From Enterococcus pseudoavium NBRC 100491 (GTDB lineage Bacteria > Bacillota > Bacilli > Lactobacillales > Enterococcaceae), in NCBI RefSeq assembly GCF_001544295.1, contig NZ_BCQF01000013.1:1-64000 (forward strand): a DNA stretch of 64,000 nt, read 5' to 3'. The position numbers and the translations under genes were made by a program. The notes beneath the pieces were generated by a model. That model saw only the letters and a list, made by a program, of their open reading frames with translations, was not told the DNA's origin and made no database searches. Positions 7,341 to 15,890 of the stretch are shown one piece after another; the stretch's first letter is position 1; each line of letters begins with the position of its first letter.

Positions 7341-8006
7341 ATGGAAACTTTGTTAGGATTGCTATTTATTCTAGGCTGTGTTGGTATCTGGTATTTTGCT
7401 AGAAAAAAACCGAACAAACGAAACAGAAACATTTCAATAGCTATAGTTGTGTTTTCAGTATTGATAATGGGATTTTTGCCAACAGGACAAACTCAAACAA
7501 ATTCTGATTCTAAAGAAAAAACCGAGTCTAAGAAAACCGAGTCGTCAGAAAAACCATTATCATCTTCCGAAATTCAGCAATCAAAAGAAGCTAGCGAATC
7601 AAAAGAAAAAGAAAAGATAGCACAATCAGAATCAAAAGAAAAAGAACGCATTGCTGCGGAAGAAGCAAGAAAAATAAATGAAGAGAAAACTAAGGCTAGC
7701 AAAGAGGCAGAAGAACAAAAGAAATCTGATATAACAATTTTATCAGACAAGCCAACTACTGAACAAGCAACAACTTTAGAAGATTTAGCTTCTCAACAAT
7801 TTAAACAACAATTCCCCTATAAAGGAAGCAAGATGCACTCAGTTCTAGGGGTCATTCAACCTTGGACACAATCAGATGGCAGATGGTATAAAAAAGTTCA
7901 AGCAACAATTGTAAATGGATTTGGTGCTGAGCAGGATACTACAATAGAAATTCACATCACGCCTGCTAGTGCTACTAGCGGAACAGTTGAAATTATAAAT
8001 TATTAA
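7341..8006 (+). CDS. Prophage lysogeny-module membrane protein
   Basis: This 221-residue protein has two N-terminal hydrophobic segments (about 3-19 and 33-50). A long Lys/Glu/Ser-rich region (55-130, predicted coiled coil, with repeats of the type ESKEKE) follows, then a compact C-terminal domain of about 80 residues containing LASQQFKQQFPYKGSK and WYKKVQATIVNGFG. Genes in this position, between cI and the integrase, are usually expressed from the prophage and often encode superinfection exclusion or host-fitness proteins. It has its own ribosome site (GAGGAAAAG) and a terminator. Family unknown. Confidence 0.65.
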   Translation: METLLGLLFILGCVGIWYFARKKPNKRNRNISIAIVVFSVLIMGFLPTGQTQTNSDSKEKTESKKTESSEKPLSSSEIQQSKEASESKEKEKIAQSESKEKERIAAEEARKINEEKTKASKEAEEQKKSDITILSDKPTTEQATTLEDLASQQFKQQFPYKGSKMHSVLGVIQPWTQSDGRWYKKVQATIVNGFGAEQDTTIEIHITPASATSGTVEIINY

Positions 8007-8016
8007 TTATTTATCA

Positions 8017-8040
8017 GCCCCTCACGCAGGGGCTTCTTTA
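8017..8040 (+). terminator. Terminator after the prophage membrane-protein gene
   Basis: GCCCCT...AGGGGC forms a 6-bp stem with a 5-base loop, followed by TTCTTTA, 10 bases after the stop codon. Confidence 0.7.
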
Positions 8041-8088
8041 ATAACGCCAAAAAAAGAACGCACGTTCCATTTAAGGAGTTGAATAAAC

Positions 8089-9225
8089 ATGTGGATTGAA
8101 GAATTACCGAACGGTAAATACAAATATTCTGAACGATACATTGATCCATACACAGAAAAAAATAGAAAAGTTTCAATCACACTTAACAGCAAATCTAATC
8201 AAGCAAAAAAACAAGCAATCAGTGAACTTCAAGATAAAATCGATAAGAAGATCGAAGAGAAAAATCAAATCAAGATCACGCTTGGAGAATTATTGGATAT
8301 ATGGTGGAATCAGCACAAAGTTTCTATTCGTCAGTCATCGCGAGTTAATTATGAAAAGCTTTTAAAATACATACGAAAGAACATTAACACTGAAGCAGTG
8401 GTACGTAATACAGATACAAAGTTTTATCAAGATTTCCTAAACGAGTTACCTCAATCTTACGAATATAAGAAGAAGTTTCGAAGTGTGCTAAAAATGGCGC
8501 TTGATTATGCAGTGGATATGGAAATGATCAAAATTAATCCTATTAACAGGGCGAAAGTTCCTAAACCAGCTTTAACAAAAGAAACTTATGAAAGAGTGGA
8601 AGATAAGTATTTAGAAGAAGAAGAAATCAACAAGCTATTGAACGTCTATTACAGCACGTTTCAGAGCGTCCATCACGGAAGGTTAGCTGAGTTCATGTAT
8701 TTAACTGGACTGCGTGCAGGCGAAGCTATAAGCCTCACAATTGATGATTACGATCCGAATAGCCAAACTATAAAGGTGATTGGTACTTTAGATTATTCGG
8801 AAGGCTATAAAAATGCAAAAAAAGAGATGCCAAAGACATTAGCATCATATCGTGAAATTGATTTATCGAATCGAGCGATAGAAATAATTGACGAATTGAT
8901 TTTAGAAAATAAGTTAAAATTTAAGTGTAGAACACCTTACCTCTTTATTGGTAAGACTGGCAAGCCGATTCAAATCAACGCATTCAATAACTCACTAAAG
9001 ACTATGAATGACAAGCTTGGTAAAGATGCTATCAAAAAGAAAATGTCTAGCCATATTTTTAGACATTCTCACATCTCCCTACTTGCTGAATTGAACATAC
9101 CTGCAAAAGCAATCATGGAACGTGTAGGACACTCCGACATGGAAACAACAATGAAGATATACACCCACGTAACCAAGAAGACAAAGGCTAGTATTGTTGA
9201 AAAGCTCAATGCTAAAGGTAAATAG
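8089..9225 (+). CDS. int: Tyrosine-family phage integrase
   Basis: The 378-residue protein has an N-terminal arm-site binding domain (about 1-55), a core-binding SAM-like domain (60-165) and a catalytic domain. Visible catalytic features are the arginine in TGLRAGEAISL, the HxxR box in SSHIFRHSHISLL, the histidine in GHSDMETTMKIY and the nucleophile tyrosine in that same segment (MKIYTHV). It is full length. It is the terminal prophage gene and ends about 65 bases from the SRP RNA gene, so it should recombine phage and host att sites close by. Confidence 0.95.
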   Translation: MWIEELPNGKYKYSERYIDPYTEKNRKVSITLNSKSNQAKKQAISELQDKIDKKIEEKNQIKITLGELLDIWWNQHKVSIRQSSRVNYEKLLKYIRKNINTEAVVRNTDTKFYQDFLNELPQSYEYKKKFRSVLKMALDYAVDMEMIKINPINRAKVPKPALTKETYERVEDKYLEEEEINKLLNVYYSTFQSVHHGRLAEFMYLTGLRAGEAISLTIDDYDPNSQTIKVIGTLDYSEGYKNAKKEMPKTLASYREIDLSNRAIEIIDELILENKLKFKCRTPYLFIGKTGKPIQINAFNNSLKTMNDKLGKDAIKKKMSSHIFRHSHISLLAELNIPAKAIMERVGHSDMETTMKIYTHVTKKTKASIVEKLNAKGK

Positions 9226-9229
9226 CTCT

Positions 9230-9251
9230 TGCCCCTTTTCTGCCCCTTTTG
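9230..9251. repeat. Tandem 11-base repeat after integrase
   Basis: TGCCCCTTTTC is followed directly by TGCCCCTTTTG, 4 bases after the integrase stop codon. Such short direct repeats next to int may be arm-type integrase sites or part of the attachment region. Confidence 0.5.
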
Positions 9252-9263
9252 TTTTTTGACAAA

Positions 9264-9289
9264 TAAAAAAGCAAGCTCTCAAGCTTGCT
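9264..9289 (-). terminator. Terminator of the SRP RNA gene
   Basis: On the - strand GCAAGCTT...GAGCTTGC is followed by TTTTTTATTTG, immediately downstream of the SRP RNA. This is a standard intrinsic terminator at the junction with the prophage. Confidence 0.85.
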
Positions 9290-9290
9290 G

Positions 9291-9390
9291 TTACGCGGTT
9301 TATATCAGACACATGCCGGATCCCACTTAGTGCTGCTTCCTTCCAGACCTGACACAATTCACAGGCCCGGCATTGTCCTGCCTTTCGGCA
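9291..9390 (-). ncRNA. ffs: Signal recognition particle RNA (small bacterial type)
   Basis: The - strand contains the conserved SRP domain IV hairpin: TGCCGG at one side, the symmetric loop segments GTCAGGTCTGGAAGGAAGCA and GCACTAAGT, and the closing CCGGCA. The RNA is about 100 bases, the short form typical of Lactobacillales. It binds Ffh and targets membrane proteins to the translocon. It lies between tadA and, here, the prophage; in Bacillus and relatives tadA-scr-dnaX is the conserved order. Ends are approximate. Confidence 0.92.
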
Positions 9391-9409
9391 AAAAATAGTA
9401 TAACAAACT

Positions 9410-9925
9410 CTAGTCAATTTGGCTAGTCTTTTTTTTACGGGCTCGCAATTGTCGGAAAAAATCGGTTAGCAATTGACCACACTCCGCTTCCAAAATGCCG
9501 CCTTCAACATACGCCCGATGATTAAAACGCTCATCTGTCAATAAATTCATCAAGGTTCCAGCAGTTCCGCCTTTAGGATCGTACGCCCCAAAATAAACTT
9601 CTTCTATCCGCGACAGAATCATCCCACCACTGCACATGGGACAAGGTTCCAACGTGACAAACAGCTGACATTCCTCGAGGCGCCAATTCTCCAAATATTT
9701 ACAGGCTTCACGAATCGCAAACATTTCTGCATGGCTAGTAGCATCTTGACTATGCTCCCGCAAATTATGGCCTCGACCGATAATCTCGCCGTGATAGACC
9801 ACAATTGCACCAATTGGAACTTCCGCGATAGCTTCGGCTTTTCGTGCTTCATTGATCGCTTCTTGCATAAAATAATTTTTTTCTTCTTGCGTTAGCTGAC
9901 TTGCGCGCTCCATCATCTTCTCCAC
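9410..9925 (-). CDS. tadA: tRNA-specific adenosine deaminase TadA
   Basis: TadA converts adenosine 34 of tRNA-Arg(ACG) to inosine. The zinc-dependent deaminase motif is complete: HAE (around residues 65-67) and PCPMC with cysteines near 95 and 98, plus the N-terminal PIGAIVV segment. The length (171 residues at most) is normal. The start is uncertain: GTG at 9925 has no clear ribosome site, and either of two ATG codons at 9916 and 9913 is possible. The stop codon lies close to the 5' end of the SRP RNA gene, so tadA and ffs may be cotranscribed. Confidence 0.95.
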   Translation of the reverse strand: MEKMMERASQLTQEEKNYFMQEAINEARKAEAIAEVPIGAIVVYHGEIIGRGHNLREHSQDATSHAEMFAIREACKYLENWRLEECQLFVTLEPCPMCSGGMILSRIEEVYFGAYDPKGGTAGTLMNLLTDERFNHRAYVEGGILEAECGQLLTDFFRQLRARKKKTSQID

Positions 9926-10000
9926 TCGTTCATTTGATTACTGCATTACTTTAGCACAAATTTTATAGCAAAAAAAGATGCGCCATCACTGGCACACCCT

Positions 10001-10336
10001 CTACATCATTTTATCTACGAGATCCATCAGTTTGTCTTTTAAATCTTCGGTCGTATCCTTGATGGATTCACCATAGACCGAAACACGTTTTTTTCCACTT
10101 TTGATCTTAGTTAAAATATTCATAATATTATCTAAATCATCATCAGAAAGCTTATCAACGATTGCTAATAACGATTCACTGCCATCGAACTTATCATTGA
10201 CAAAGCGTTTCACCTTACACCGATTTGAGACATGACGGGCCTTTTCAATCAGTTTTCCAGAGGCAATCACTGCTGTCGCGGTACTAGCTGCTACAACGAC
10301 CCCCACTCCGATTTTGACTTTGGTTGATCTTTTCAT
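10001..10336 (-). CDS. Small membrane-anchored protein of unknown function
   Basis: The 111-residue product has a basic N-terminus followed by one hydrophobic segment (about residues 8-27, VGVVVAASTATAVIASG) and then a soluble helical tail rich in Asp and Lys (DKLSDDDLDNIMNILTKI). It looks like an inner-membrane or secreted small protein with the tail outside or inside, which I cannot decide. It is a single gene with its own ribosome site, between yugP and tadA. Similar small proteins are common in enterococci, without a known role. Confidence 0.7.
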   Translation of the reverse strand: MKRSTKVKIGVGVVVAASTATAVIASGKLIEKARHVSNRCKVKRFVNDKFDGSESLLAIVDKLSDDDLDNIMNILTKIKSGKKRVSVYGESIKDTTEDLKDKLMDLVDKMM

Positions 10337-10504
10337 GGTATCAGCTCCTTATTCATATAGGGCATAGATTTAGTAAAAAAATCATATTAGACCCTATCCT
10401 TTCTTCCATCATACCACATTCTCAATATTATCAATAATAAGAACTACCATAATAGGAAGCGGATTCAAATCGCTTGATTCACTTTTCTCCCTAGTTTAAA
10501 CAAA

Positions 10505-10530
10505 CAAAAAACCGACATCCGTCGGTTTTT
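10505..10530 (-). terminator. Terminator of the yugP-like gene
   Basis: ACCGAC-ATCC-GTCGGT with flanking A and T runs forms a strong hairpin that overlaps the stop codon. Confidence 0.85.
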
Positions 10531-11237
10531 TAGTCGCGACTGCGATTGCCAAACAGCAATACTAATCGCAATAGTTGTAAGAAAGTAGCGAGCGCGGCAG
10601 CTACATACGTTAATGCCGCTGCAAGCAGGACTTTCCGAGCCGCGGCTAATTCATCAGCAGCTAATAGATTGCCCTCTTGTAAAATACTCAAGGCCCGCCG
10701 TGAAGCATCAAATTCCACCGGTAAAGTAACCAGTTGAAAAACGAGTGCTAACGAAAAAGCGAGAATCCCGATGTTAATCAATGTTTGGTTCCAGCTCATA
10801 AACACCCCTAGCATGATTAACGGAAACGACAGTGTCGAACCAATATTTGCAACTGGGACGATAGCCGCCCTCAAGCGCAACGGAATATAATTCTTAGCAT
10901 CTTGGACTGCATGACCGCATTCATGCGCCGCCACTCCGATTGCCGCTACCGAAGTTGATTGAGCGGTAGCTTCAGATAGACTCAGCATTTTATTTCCACT
11001 GTTGTAGTTGTCTGTCAAGTTTCCGGCGATTTGCTGCACGCCGACATCATTGATTCCTTGGCTGCGCAAAATATATTCAGCTGCCTCAGTCCCAGTCACA
11101 CTCTTACTGCTACGAAATTCATCGTATTTACGAAATGTTGAATTCACGTAAGCCGAAGCTAGCCCAGAAATAACTAGACCGGCAATCACTAATAAGAACG
11201 TGGGATCGAAAAAATTGTAATATCCGTACATAGACAT
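10530..11237 (-). CDS. YugP-like zinc metallopeptidase, membrane protein
   Basis: This 235-residue membrane protein belongs to the neutral zinc metallopeptidase family typified by B. subtilis YugP. It has an N-terminal transmembrane segment (about 12-30), then a soluble part with the catalytic HECGH motif (residues 105-109), then further hydrophobic segments (about 135-175 and 205-230). The motif LTGNYNS-like DNYNSGNKMLSLSEA upstream of HECGH is also typical. Substrates are unknown. It is a single-gene unit with a good terminator. The active site is intact. Confidence 0.88.
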   Translation of the reverse strand: MSMYGYYNFFDPTFLLVIAGLVISGLASAYVNSTFRKYDEFRSSKSVTGTEAAEYILRSQGINDVGVQQIAGNLTDNYNSGNKMLSLSEATAQSTSVAAIGVAAHECGHAVQDAKNYIPLRLRAAIVPVANIGSTLSFPLIMLGVFMSWNQTLINIGILAFSLALVFQLVTLPVEFDASRRALSILQEGNLLAADELAAARKVLLAAALTYVAAALATFLQLLRLVLLFGNRSRD

Positions 11238-11364
11238 CTCTCCTAGCTACTTTAGTCTTTCTTTCTGAGAAAATACGTTACACTATATGATATGAAATCT
11301 TAGTTCTAGTGTAGCATGAAAAACATGATTTTTTTATGAAATCTACGCTAAGAATCTCTCTAGC

Positions 11365-11688
11365 TTACAGTTTCTTAACAAATTCAGATTTTAATTTCAT
11401 CGGCCCAAATCCATCAACCTTGCAGTCAATATTATGGTCGCCTTCCACCAAACGAATATTTTTGACTTTTGTTCCCTGTTTAATCACTCCTGAGGCCCCT
11501 TTGACCTTCAGATCTTTGATCACAGTCACACTGTCCCCATCTTGTAATTGATTTCCATTACTATCTTTGACAACTAATCCTTCTTCTGCTATATCGCTTT
11601 CAGACCATTCATGCCCGCATTCGGGACAAACAAACAGACCGCGATCCTCATAAGTATATTCTGACTGACACATAGGACAATTTGGCAT
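11365..11688 (-). CDS. PhnA/YjdM-family zinc-ribbon protein
   Basis: The start is ATG 11688, with TTGGAGGAAG upstream, giving 107 residues. The N-terminal zinc ribbon is CPMCQ...CPECG (about residues 4-27). The C-terminal domain contains [26 protein letters not shown], the hallmark of the PhnA (YjdM) family. The name comes from the phosphonate operon of E. coli, but the family is not required for phosphonate use and its function is unsettled. It is monocistronic. Confidence 0.9.
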   Translation of the reverse strand: MPNCPMCQSEYTYEDRGLFVCPECGHEWSESDIAEEGLVVKDSNGNQLQDGDSVTVIKDLKVKGASGVIKQGTKVKNIRLVEGDHNIDCKVDGFGPMKLKSEFVKKL

Positions 11689-11862
11689 AATCTTCCTCCA
11701 ATAATTTATTTTACTAAACACTTAGTTTAGCCGAAACTTGCGGACTTGAAAAGCTTTTCTCCTAAAAAAGTAACAATTAGTCTTCTATCAGTTGCGAAGA
11801 TAACTTCCGGTGCTTAACTTTTACCAATTGGATTCTATCTAGCTTTTCGGTACCTCGATTAA

Positions 11863-11894
11863 CAAAAAAGAGCTGCGCTCGCTTGCACAGCTCT
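11863..11894 (-). terminator. Terminator of the glcT-ptsG operon
   Basis: AGAGCTG...CAGCTCT is followed on the - strand by a T run, 10 to 40 bases after the ptsG stop codon. Confidence 0.85.
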
Positions 11895-11901
11895 TAAATA
11901 C

Positions 11902-13860
11902 TTATTTACTTGTTACATCACCAACGATGTCATTTACTTGAACCTCTTTGACTGCGGTTAAGTTAAACGTTTCAACCTTATCCATATTCGTCAAAGCTAC
12001 GATCATATCGGTTTTCTTCCCTGCTGATAAGATAGCTGTTAGGTCAACTTTCGCAATCATTTGACCACGACCAACCTGTTGTCCTGTAGTCACATAAATA
12101 GTAAATGGTTCGCCACCTAAGTCAACCGTATCTAAGCCCATATGCAACAGAACTTCGATACCTGATGGAGTCGTGATGCCTACTGCATGTTTTGTAGGAA
12201 AGACATTCGTGATCGTCCCAGCTACTGGTGAGAAGATTTCTCCTGAAGTCGGCAAGACCGCATAACCTTCCCCCATCATTTTCTCTGAGAAAACATCGTC
12301 TGAAACTTCAGTGATCGGCACTAAACGCCCAGTTGCCACAGCGAACAACTCTTGAGTCTTAGTCATTTCTTTAATGCTTGGTACTTCAGCAGAACTTGAC
12401 ATACCACCGCCAGTTCCCTGTAAATGATTCATTTCGTCTGCCACAAATTGAACTTCTGTCCCAACAATCACTTGAATGTTCTTATCATCGATTACTTTTA
12501 ACCCCGGAACACCAGTAGCCTTGATTTTATTTTGATCAACAGCTCCAGTGTCATTGACTTGTAGGCGCAGACGCGTCGTACAATTATCAATCGCAGTGAC
12601 ATTCGCTGCGCCCCCCAAAGCATCGTAAATTTTTTGAGCCATTACGGCATGCTTGCTGTCACCAGTCATATCAACATCCGGTGTTTCTTCGCCATCGCCT
12701 TCTTCGCGACCGGGAGTCATCAAATTGAACTTCGTAATCACAAAACGGAAAGTTACATAATAAACGACTGCCATGACTAGACCCAAGACAATCAGCATAT
12801 ACGGCTTATTGGCAATTGGTACGCGCAAACTTAGGAAAAAGTCAATAAAGCCGGCACTGAAATTAAATCCTGCCGTCCATTGAAAAGTCGCCGCAATAAA
12901 CATTGAGAGCCCTGTTAAAAGCGCATGAACAACATACAACGGCCAAGCCACGAACATGAATGAGAATTCAAGCGGTTCCGTTACGCCCGTAAAGAAAGAA
13001 GCGAAAGCAGCAGCTACCATTAAAGAAGCAGTTACTTTTTTCTTTTCAGGACGAGCACATTGATAGATTGCTAACGCTCCGGCTGGCAAACCAAACATCA
13101 TCACTGGGAAGAAACCGGCTTGATAACGACCAGTGATTCCCTTGATCCCTTCACTCGCCCAGAATTTACCAATGTCATCGATACCTGCTAAATTGAACCA
13201 AAATACATTATTTAATGCATGGTGCAATCCAGTTGGAATCAACAAACGATTAAAGAACCCATACAAACCTGCCCCTAGCGGCCCCATTCCAGAAATAATC
13301 TCACCAAAACTTACCAACGCATTATAGACCGGCGGCCAAACAAAGATCAATCCTGCAGAAATAGCAGCCATCAACCCCACCGTGACGATCGGAACTAAGC
13401 GTTTTCCGCTAAAGAAAGATAATGCCATCGGCAACTTGACTCCACTGAAGCGATTGTACATCGCTGCTGCCACTAACCCTGCTAAAATACCAATAAATAC
13501 ATTTTTAAAATTGATTGCTCCAAAAGCGATATTTACATCTTCAACCGCTACTTTAGTAAACATTGCAACAGCATCGCTGTTTACTAAAGTCATTGGAGTA
13601 AGAAAAGCAACCAGACCTGATAAGGCCGCTGCCCCATCTTTATCTTTTGACATTCCTAATGCTAACCCAACAGCAAACAAGACTCCCAGGTTGTCTAAGA
13701 TCGTTCCTCCTGCTTTAATCAAGAAGGCAGCTAGCAAGTTATTACCACCCCAACCACTTGGGTCAATCCAGTAACCGATCCCCATGAACAAGGCTGCTAC
13801 TGGTAACGTAGCTACCGGTAACATCAATGAGCGTCCCATTCTTTGCATGTATGCTTTCAT
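11902..13860 (-). CDS. ptsG: PTS glucose-specific EIICBA
   Basis: This 652-residue protein imports and phosphorylates glucose. The order is IIC (about 1-400, with many membrane helices and PTGLHHALNNVFWF), IIB (about 405-485, phosphocysteine in IDNCTTRLRL) and IIA (about 510-640, phosphohistidine in LLHMGLDTVDLGG). All three phosphorylation sites are present. It follows glcT with a 2-base gap, which makes an operon controlled by antitermination at the RAT/terminator at 14776-14847. Length is complete. It could also accept other hexoses such as glucosamine, which sequence cannot rule out. Confidence 0.93.
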   Translation of the reverse strand: MKAYMQRMGRSLMLPVATLPVAALFMGIGYWIDPSGWGGNNLLAAFLIKAGGTILDNLGVLFAVGLALGMSKDKDGAAALSGLVAFLTPMTLVNSDAVAMFTKVAVEDVNIAFGAINFKNVFIGILAGLVAAAMYNRFSGVKLPMALSFFSGKRLVPIVTVGLMAAISAGLIFVWPPVYNALVSFGEIISGMGPLGAGLYGFFNRLLIPTGLHHALNNVFWFNLAGIDDIGKFWASEGIKGITGRYQAGFFPVMMFGLPAGALAIYQCARPEKKKVTASLMVAAAFASFFTGVTEPLEFSFMFVAWPLYVVHALLTGLSMFIAATFQWTAGFNFSAGFIDFFLSLRVPIANKPYMLIVLGLVMAVVYYVTFRFVITKFNLMTPGREEGDGEETPDVDMTGDSKHAVMAQKIYDALGGAANVTAIDNCTTRLRLQVNDTGAVDQNKIKATGVPGLKVIDDKNIQVIVGTEVQFVADEMNHLQGTGGGMSSSAEVPSIKEMTKTQELFAVATGRLVPITEVSDDVFSEKMMGEGYAVLPTSGEIFSPVAGTITNVFPTKHAVGITTPSGIEVLLHMGLDTVDLGGEPFTIYVTTGQQVGRGQMIAKVDLTAILSAGKKTDMIVALTNMDKVETFNLTAVKEVQVNDIVGDVTSK

Positions 13861-13862
13861 CT

Positions 13863-14720
13863 TTATACTTCTCCTTTTTTATGATGTTCTTTAACTTTGC
13901 GCAACCGCTCTACATGAATCGCTATATATCCTAACTCTTCAGTAGTGATTGCCACTTGATGATTTTTCATCAAAAATACTCGAATCTTCTTAGCAACTTG
14001 ATAACTCTCTGGATATTTGTTCCGAACCATCTCAAAAATTTCCTCATCCAAAACAGCATAGCGCTGCTTCTGATAGCGTTGTAATAATAAGCGCAAATGG
14101 TTTGCCAAGCGAGAATAATCTAGCGCCATATCCTGTGAACGAATATCTATCTCAAGCTCTTTCTCAATTAAATGAATGATATCTGAAACGATTGAGACTT
14201 CTCTGATACTGTCATGATTGCTATTTTTTCCAGTTCGTGCACTGTGGATATGAATCGCAATATACCCCGCTTCATCATAGCCATACGGAATCTCTAAGGT
14301 TTGATTCAAATAGTCTACCGCCCACTGCGCAATACCGAATTCTTCACCATACAAGACTTCAATTTCACTGAGCAATTTATTCCGGATAACAATCCCATTT
14401 TCGATATTTTGGGCCGCAAAGGCGATATGATCCGTCAATGATATAAAAATGTGTTCATTCAATTTCTCCATCAAAACCGTCTCAGCACGATCAATAATCG
14501 CTTCAGTCGCAAAAAAATAACGTTCATCAATTTGATTTAGAAGTGTTTGTAACTTCCGCTGTCCTTCAGGCTCCATTACAAATAAACGCTCAATGTCACG
14601 AGCAAAGAGCAGGTCATTTTTTTGCTTACTAAAACCGATCCCTTTACCGATAGCGATCTTATCTTCTCCTTGATCATCTACTAACACTGCATTTTGATTT
14701 AATATCTTTTTGATCTTCAT
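13863..14720 (-). CDS. glcT: GlcT-type PRD antiterminator
   Basis: The protein is a BglG/SacY-family transcriptional antiterminator. It has an N-terminal RNA-binding CAT domain (about 1-55, MKIKKILNQNAVLV...GIGF) and two PTS regulation domains with the expected histidines: PRD1 near 98 (LTDHIAFA) and near 157 (AIHIHSA), PRD2 near 207 (ANHLRLL) and near 268 (AIHVERL). It would bind the RAT element upstream of the operon when glucose PTS flux is high. Gene position directly before ptsG supports GlcT rather than LicT. Confidence 0.92.
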   Translation of the reverse strand: MKIKKILNQNAVLVDDQGEDKIAIGKGIGFSKQKNDLLFARDIERLFVMEPEGQRKLQTLLNQIDERYFFATEAIIDRAETVLMEKLNEHIFISLTDHIAFAAQNIENGIVIRNKLLSEIEVLYGEEFGIAQWAVDYLNQTLEIPYGYDEAGYIAIHIHSARTGKNSNHDSIREVSIVSDIIHLIEKELEIDIRSQDMALDYSRLANHLRLLLQRYQKQRYAVLDEEIFEMVRNKYPESYQVAKKIRVFLMKNHQVAITTEELGYIAIHVERLRKVKEHHKKGEV

Positions 14721-14775
14721 TACTCATCCTCATTCTGCAGAACAAATTCACTGTTGCAACTAGTTTATCGGCCAA

Positions 14776-14830
14776 ATAAAAAGGCACGGAAAGAGGCACA
14801 AGGGACTCCCTTGTGTATCTTTCCATGCCT
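14776..14830 (-). terminator. Leader terminator of glcT-ptsG
   Basis: A very long near-perfect stem (about 21 bp, including CACAAGGG/CCCTTGTG and GGAAAGA/TCTTTCC) is followed by a T-rich stretch, upstream of glcT. It would end transcription when GlcT is inactive. Confidence 0.85.
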
Positions 14831-14847
14831 AGTATGATCTAGTCACA
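14817..14847 (-). promoter_or_regulatory. RAT-like antiterminator target overlapping the leader terminator
   Basis: The - strand segment with GTGACTAGATC and TAGGCATGG resembles the ptsG RAT of B. subtilis (GTTACTGATTCGATC...AGGCATG) and overlaps the 5' half of the terminator stem. This is the arrangement expected for GlcT control. The similarity is judged by eye. Confidence 0.55.
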
Positions 14848-14872
14848 TGAAACAGTATTGTTAACACTTTTG

Positions 14873-14901
14873 ATTGTATAGACCACTTAAAGCTTTGTCA
14901 A
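14873..14901 (-). promoter_or_regulatory. Promoter of the glcT-ptsG operon
   Basis: On the - strand TTGACA (14901-14896) and TACAAT (14878-14873) are separated by 17 bases, immediately upstream of the RAT/terminator leader. Confidence 0.8.
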
Positions 14902-14929
14902 CTTCTTTTTTTATATTTTTTAAAAAGGC

Positions 14930-15877
14930 TTACTTCTCTTGGTAGTCGGCACACAGGGCTTGAATCTCATGATAGATTTCTTGGCACATCGCTTGATCTT
15001 TTGCATTCGCGCCACTGGCCAATGGATGCCCGCCACCATGGTATCGTTTAGCTAATTCATTGATGACCGGACCTTTGGAACGCAGCCGTACTCGATAGTA
15101 TCCTTCGGGTTGTTCGACAAAGACAGCCCAAGCTAAGACTGTTTCAATCGTGCCTGGTAGCGGTACGAGTGCCGCTGTATCAGAATCTTTAATCCCATAT
15201 TTTTTAAGAATTGTTTGATCCAAGATCACATAACCGGCACCATTGCCGTCAATTTGTAGATTTTGATACAGGTAACCGGAAAGTTTGGCTACCTCCAGCG
15301 AGATTTGATCGATCTGTCGATTTAGTTTTGCTGCATCAAAACCATATTCCAATAATTTTGCAGCTACTTGTAACGTATGGGACGTCGTGGCTGGATACAA
15401 AAAGCGGCCTGTATCACCAACGATCCCGCCATATAGAAGTCGAGCGGCATTTTCAGTCACTGTTAGCTTTTCAGCAAATGCAAAGTCAGCAATAATTTCA
15501 CTGCAGCTGCTAGCCTTGGGATTGACCCACAACAAATCGCCATAAGGATCATCGTTGGGATGATGGTCGATTTTGATTAATTTAGCTCCCAATTCATAAC
15601 GTTTATCACTGATTCGCGGAGCATTCGCAGTATCTGTCACGATCACTAAGGCACCCGTATACAGATCGTCAGAAATCTCATCCATCGTAGCTAGATAGTC
15701 GAGCCCTTCAACCGGTCCTCCGACTTGGTAGATTTCTTTTTCAGGAAAATTCGCTCGTAAAATCTCTGCTAAACCACATTGCGACCCAATCGCATCGGGA
15801 TCAGGACGTTGATGACGATGGATAATGATCCGCTCATATTTTTTAATCATTGCTAAAATTTCTGTTGTAATTGTCAT
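14930..15877 (-). CDS. nrnA: DHH-family oligoribonuclease/pAp phosphatase NrnA
   Basis: This 315-residue protein is a DHH/DHHA1 phosphoesterase that degrades short oligoribonucleotides and dephosphorylates pAp. The DHH domain (1-190) has HRHQRPDPDAIGSQ, TDTANAPR, DHHPND and GGIVGDTGRFLY. The DHHA1 domain (220-310) ends with GGGHPLASGANAK. It precedes the glcT promoter and follows ytoI by only 13 bases, as in many Firmicutes, so ytoI and nrnA probably form one operon. All metal ligands appear intact. Confidence 0.93.
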   Translation of the reverse strand: MTITTEILAMIKKYERIIIHRHQRPDPDAIGSQCGLAEILRANFPEKEIYQVGGPVEGLDYLATMDEISDDLYTGALVIVTDTANAPRISDKRYELGAKLIKIDHHPNDDPYGDLLWVNPKASSCSEIIADFAFAEKLTVTENAARLLYGGIVGDTGRFLYPATTSHTLQVAAKLLEYGFDAAKLNRQIDQISLEVAKLSGYLYQNLQIDGNGAGYVILDQTILKKYGIKDSDTAALVPLPGTIETVLAWAVFVEQPEGYYRVRLRSKGPVINELAKRYHGGGHPLASGANAKDQAMCQEIYHEIQALCADYQEK

Positions 15878-15890
15878 ACTCTTCCTCTTT

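Larger units (their letters stand above)
1..9260. mobile_element. Right end of a temperate prophage (partial)
   Basis: This is a siphovirus-type lysogeny and early-replication region: integrase, CI-like repressor, Cro-like protein, antirepressor, ParB-type proteins, ERF recombinase, HNH protein and a truncated replication protein in typical order. The integrase lies closest to the host gene for SRP RNA, so the attachment site is expected between about 9226 and 9300. The late genes and the other att site lie left of base 1. The exact right boundary is inferred, because only one att copy is in the window. Confidence 0.9.
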
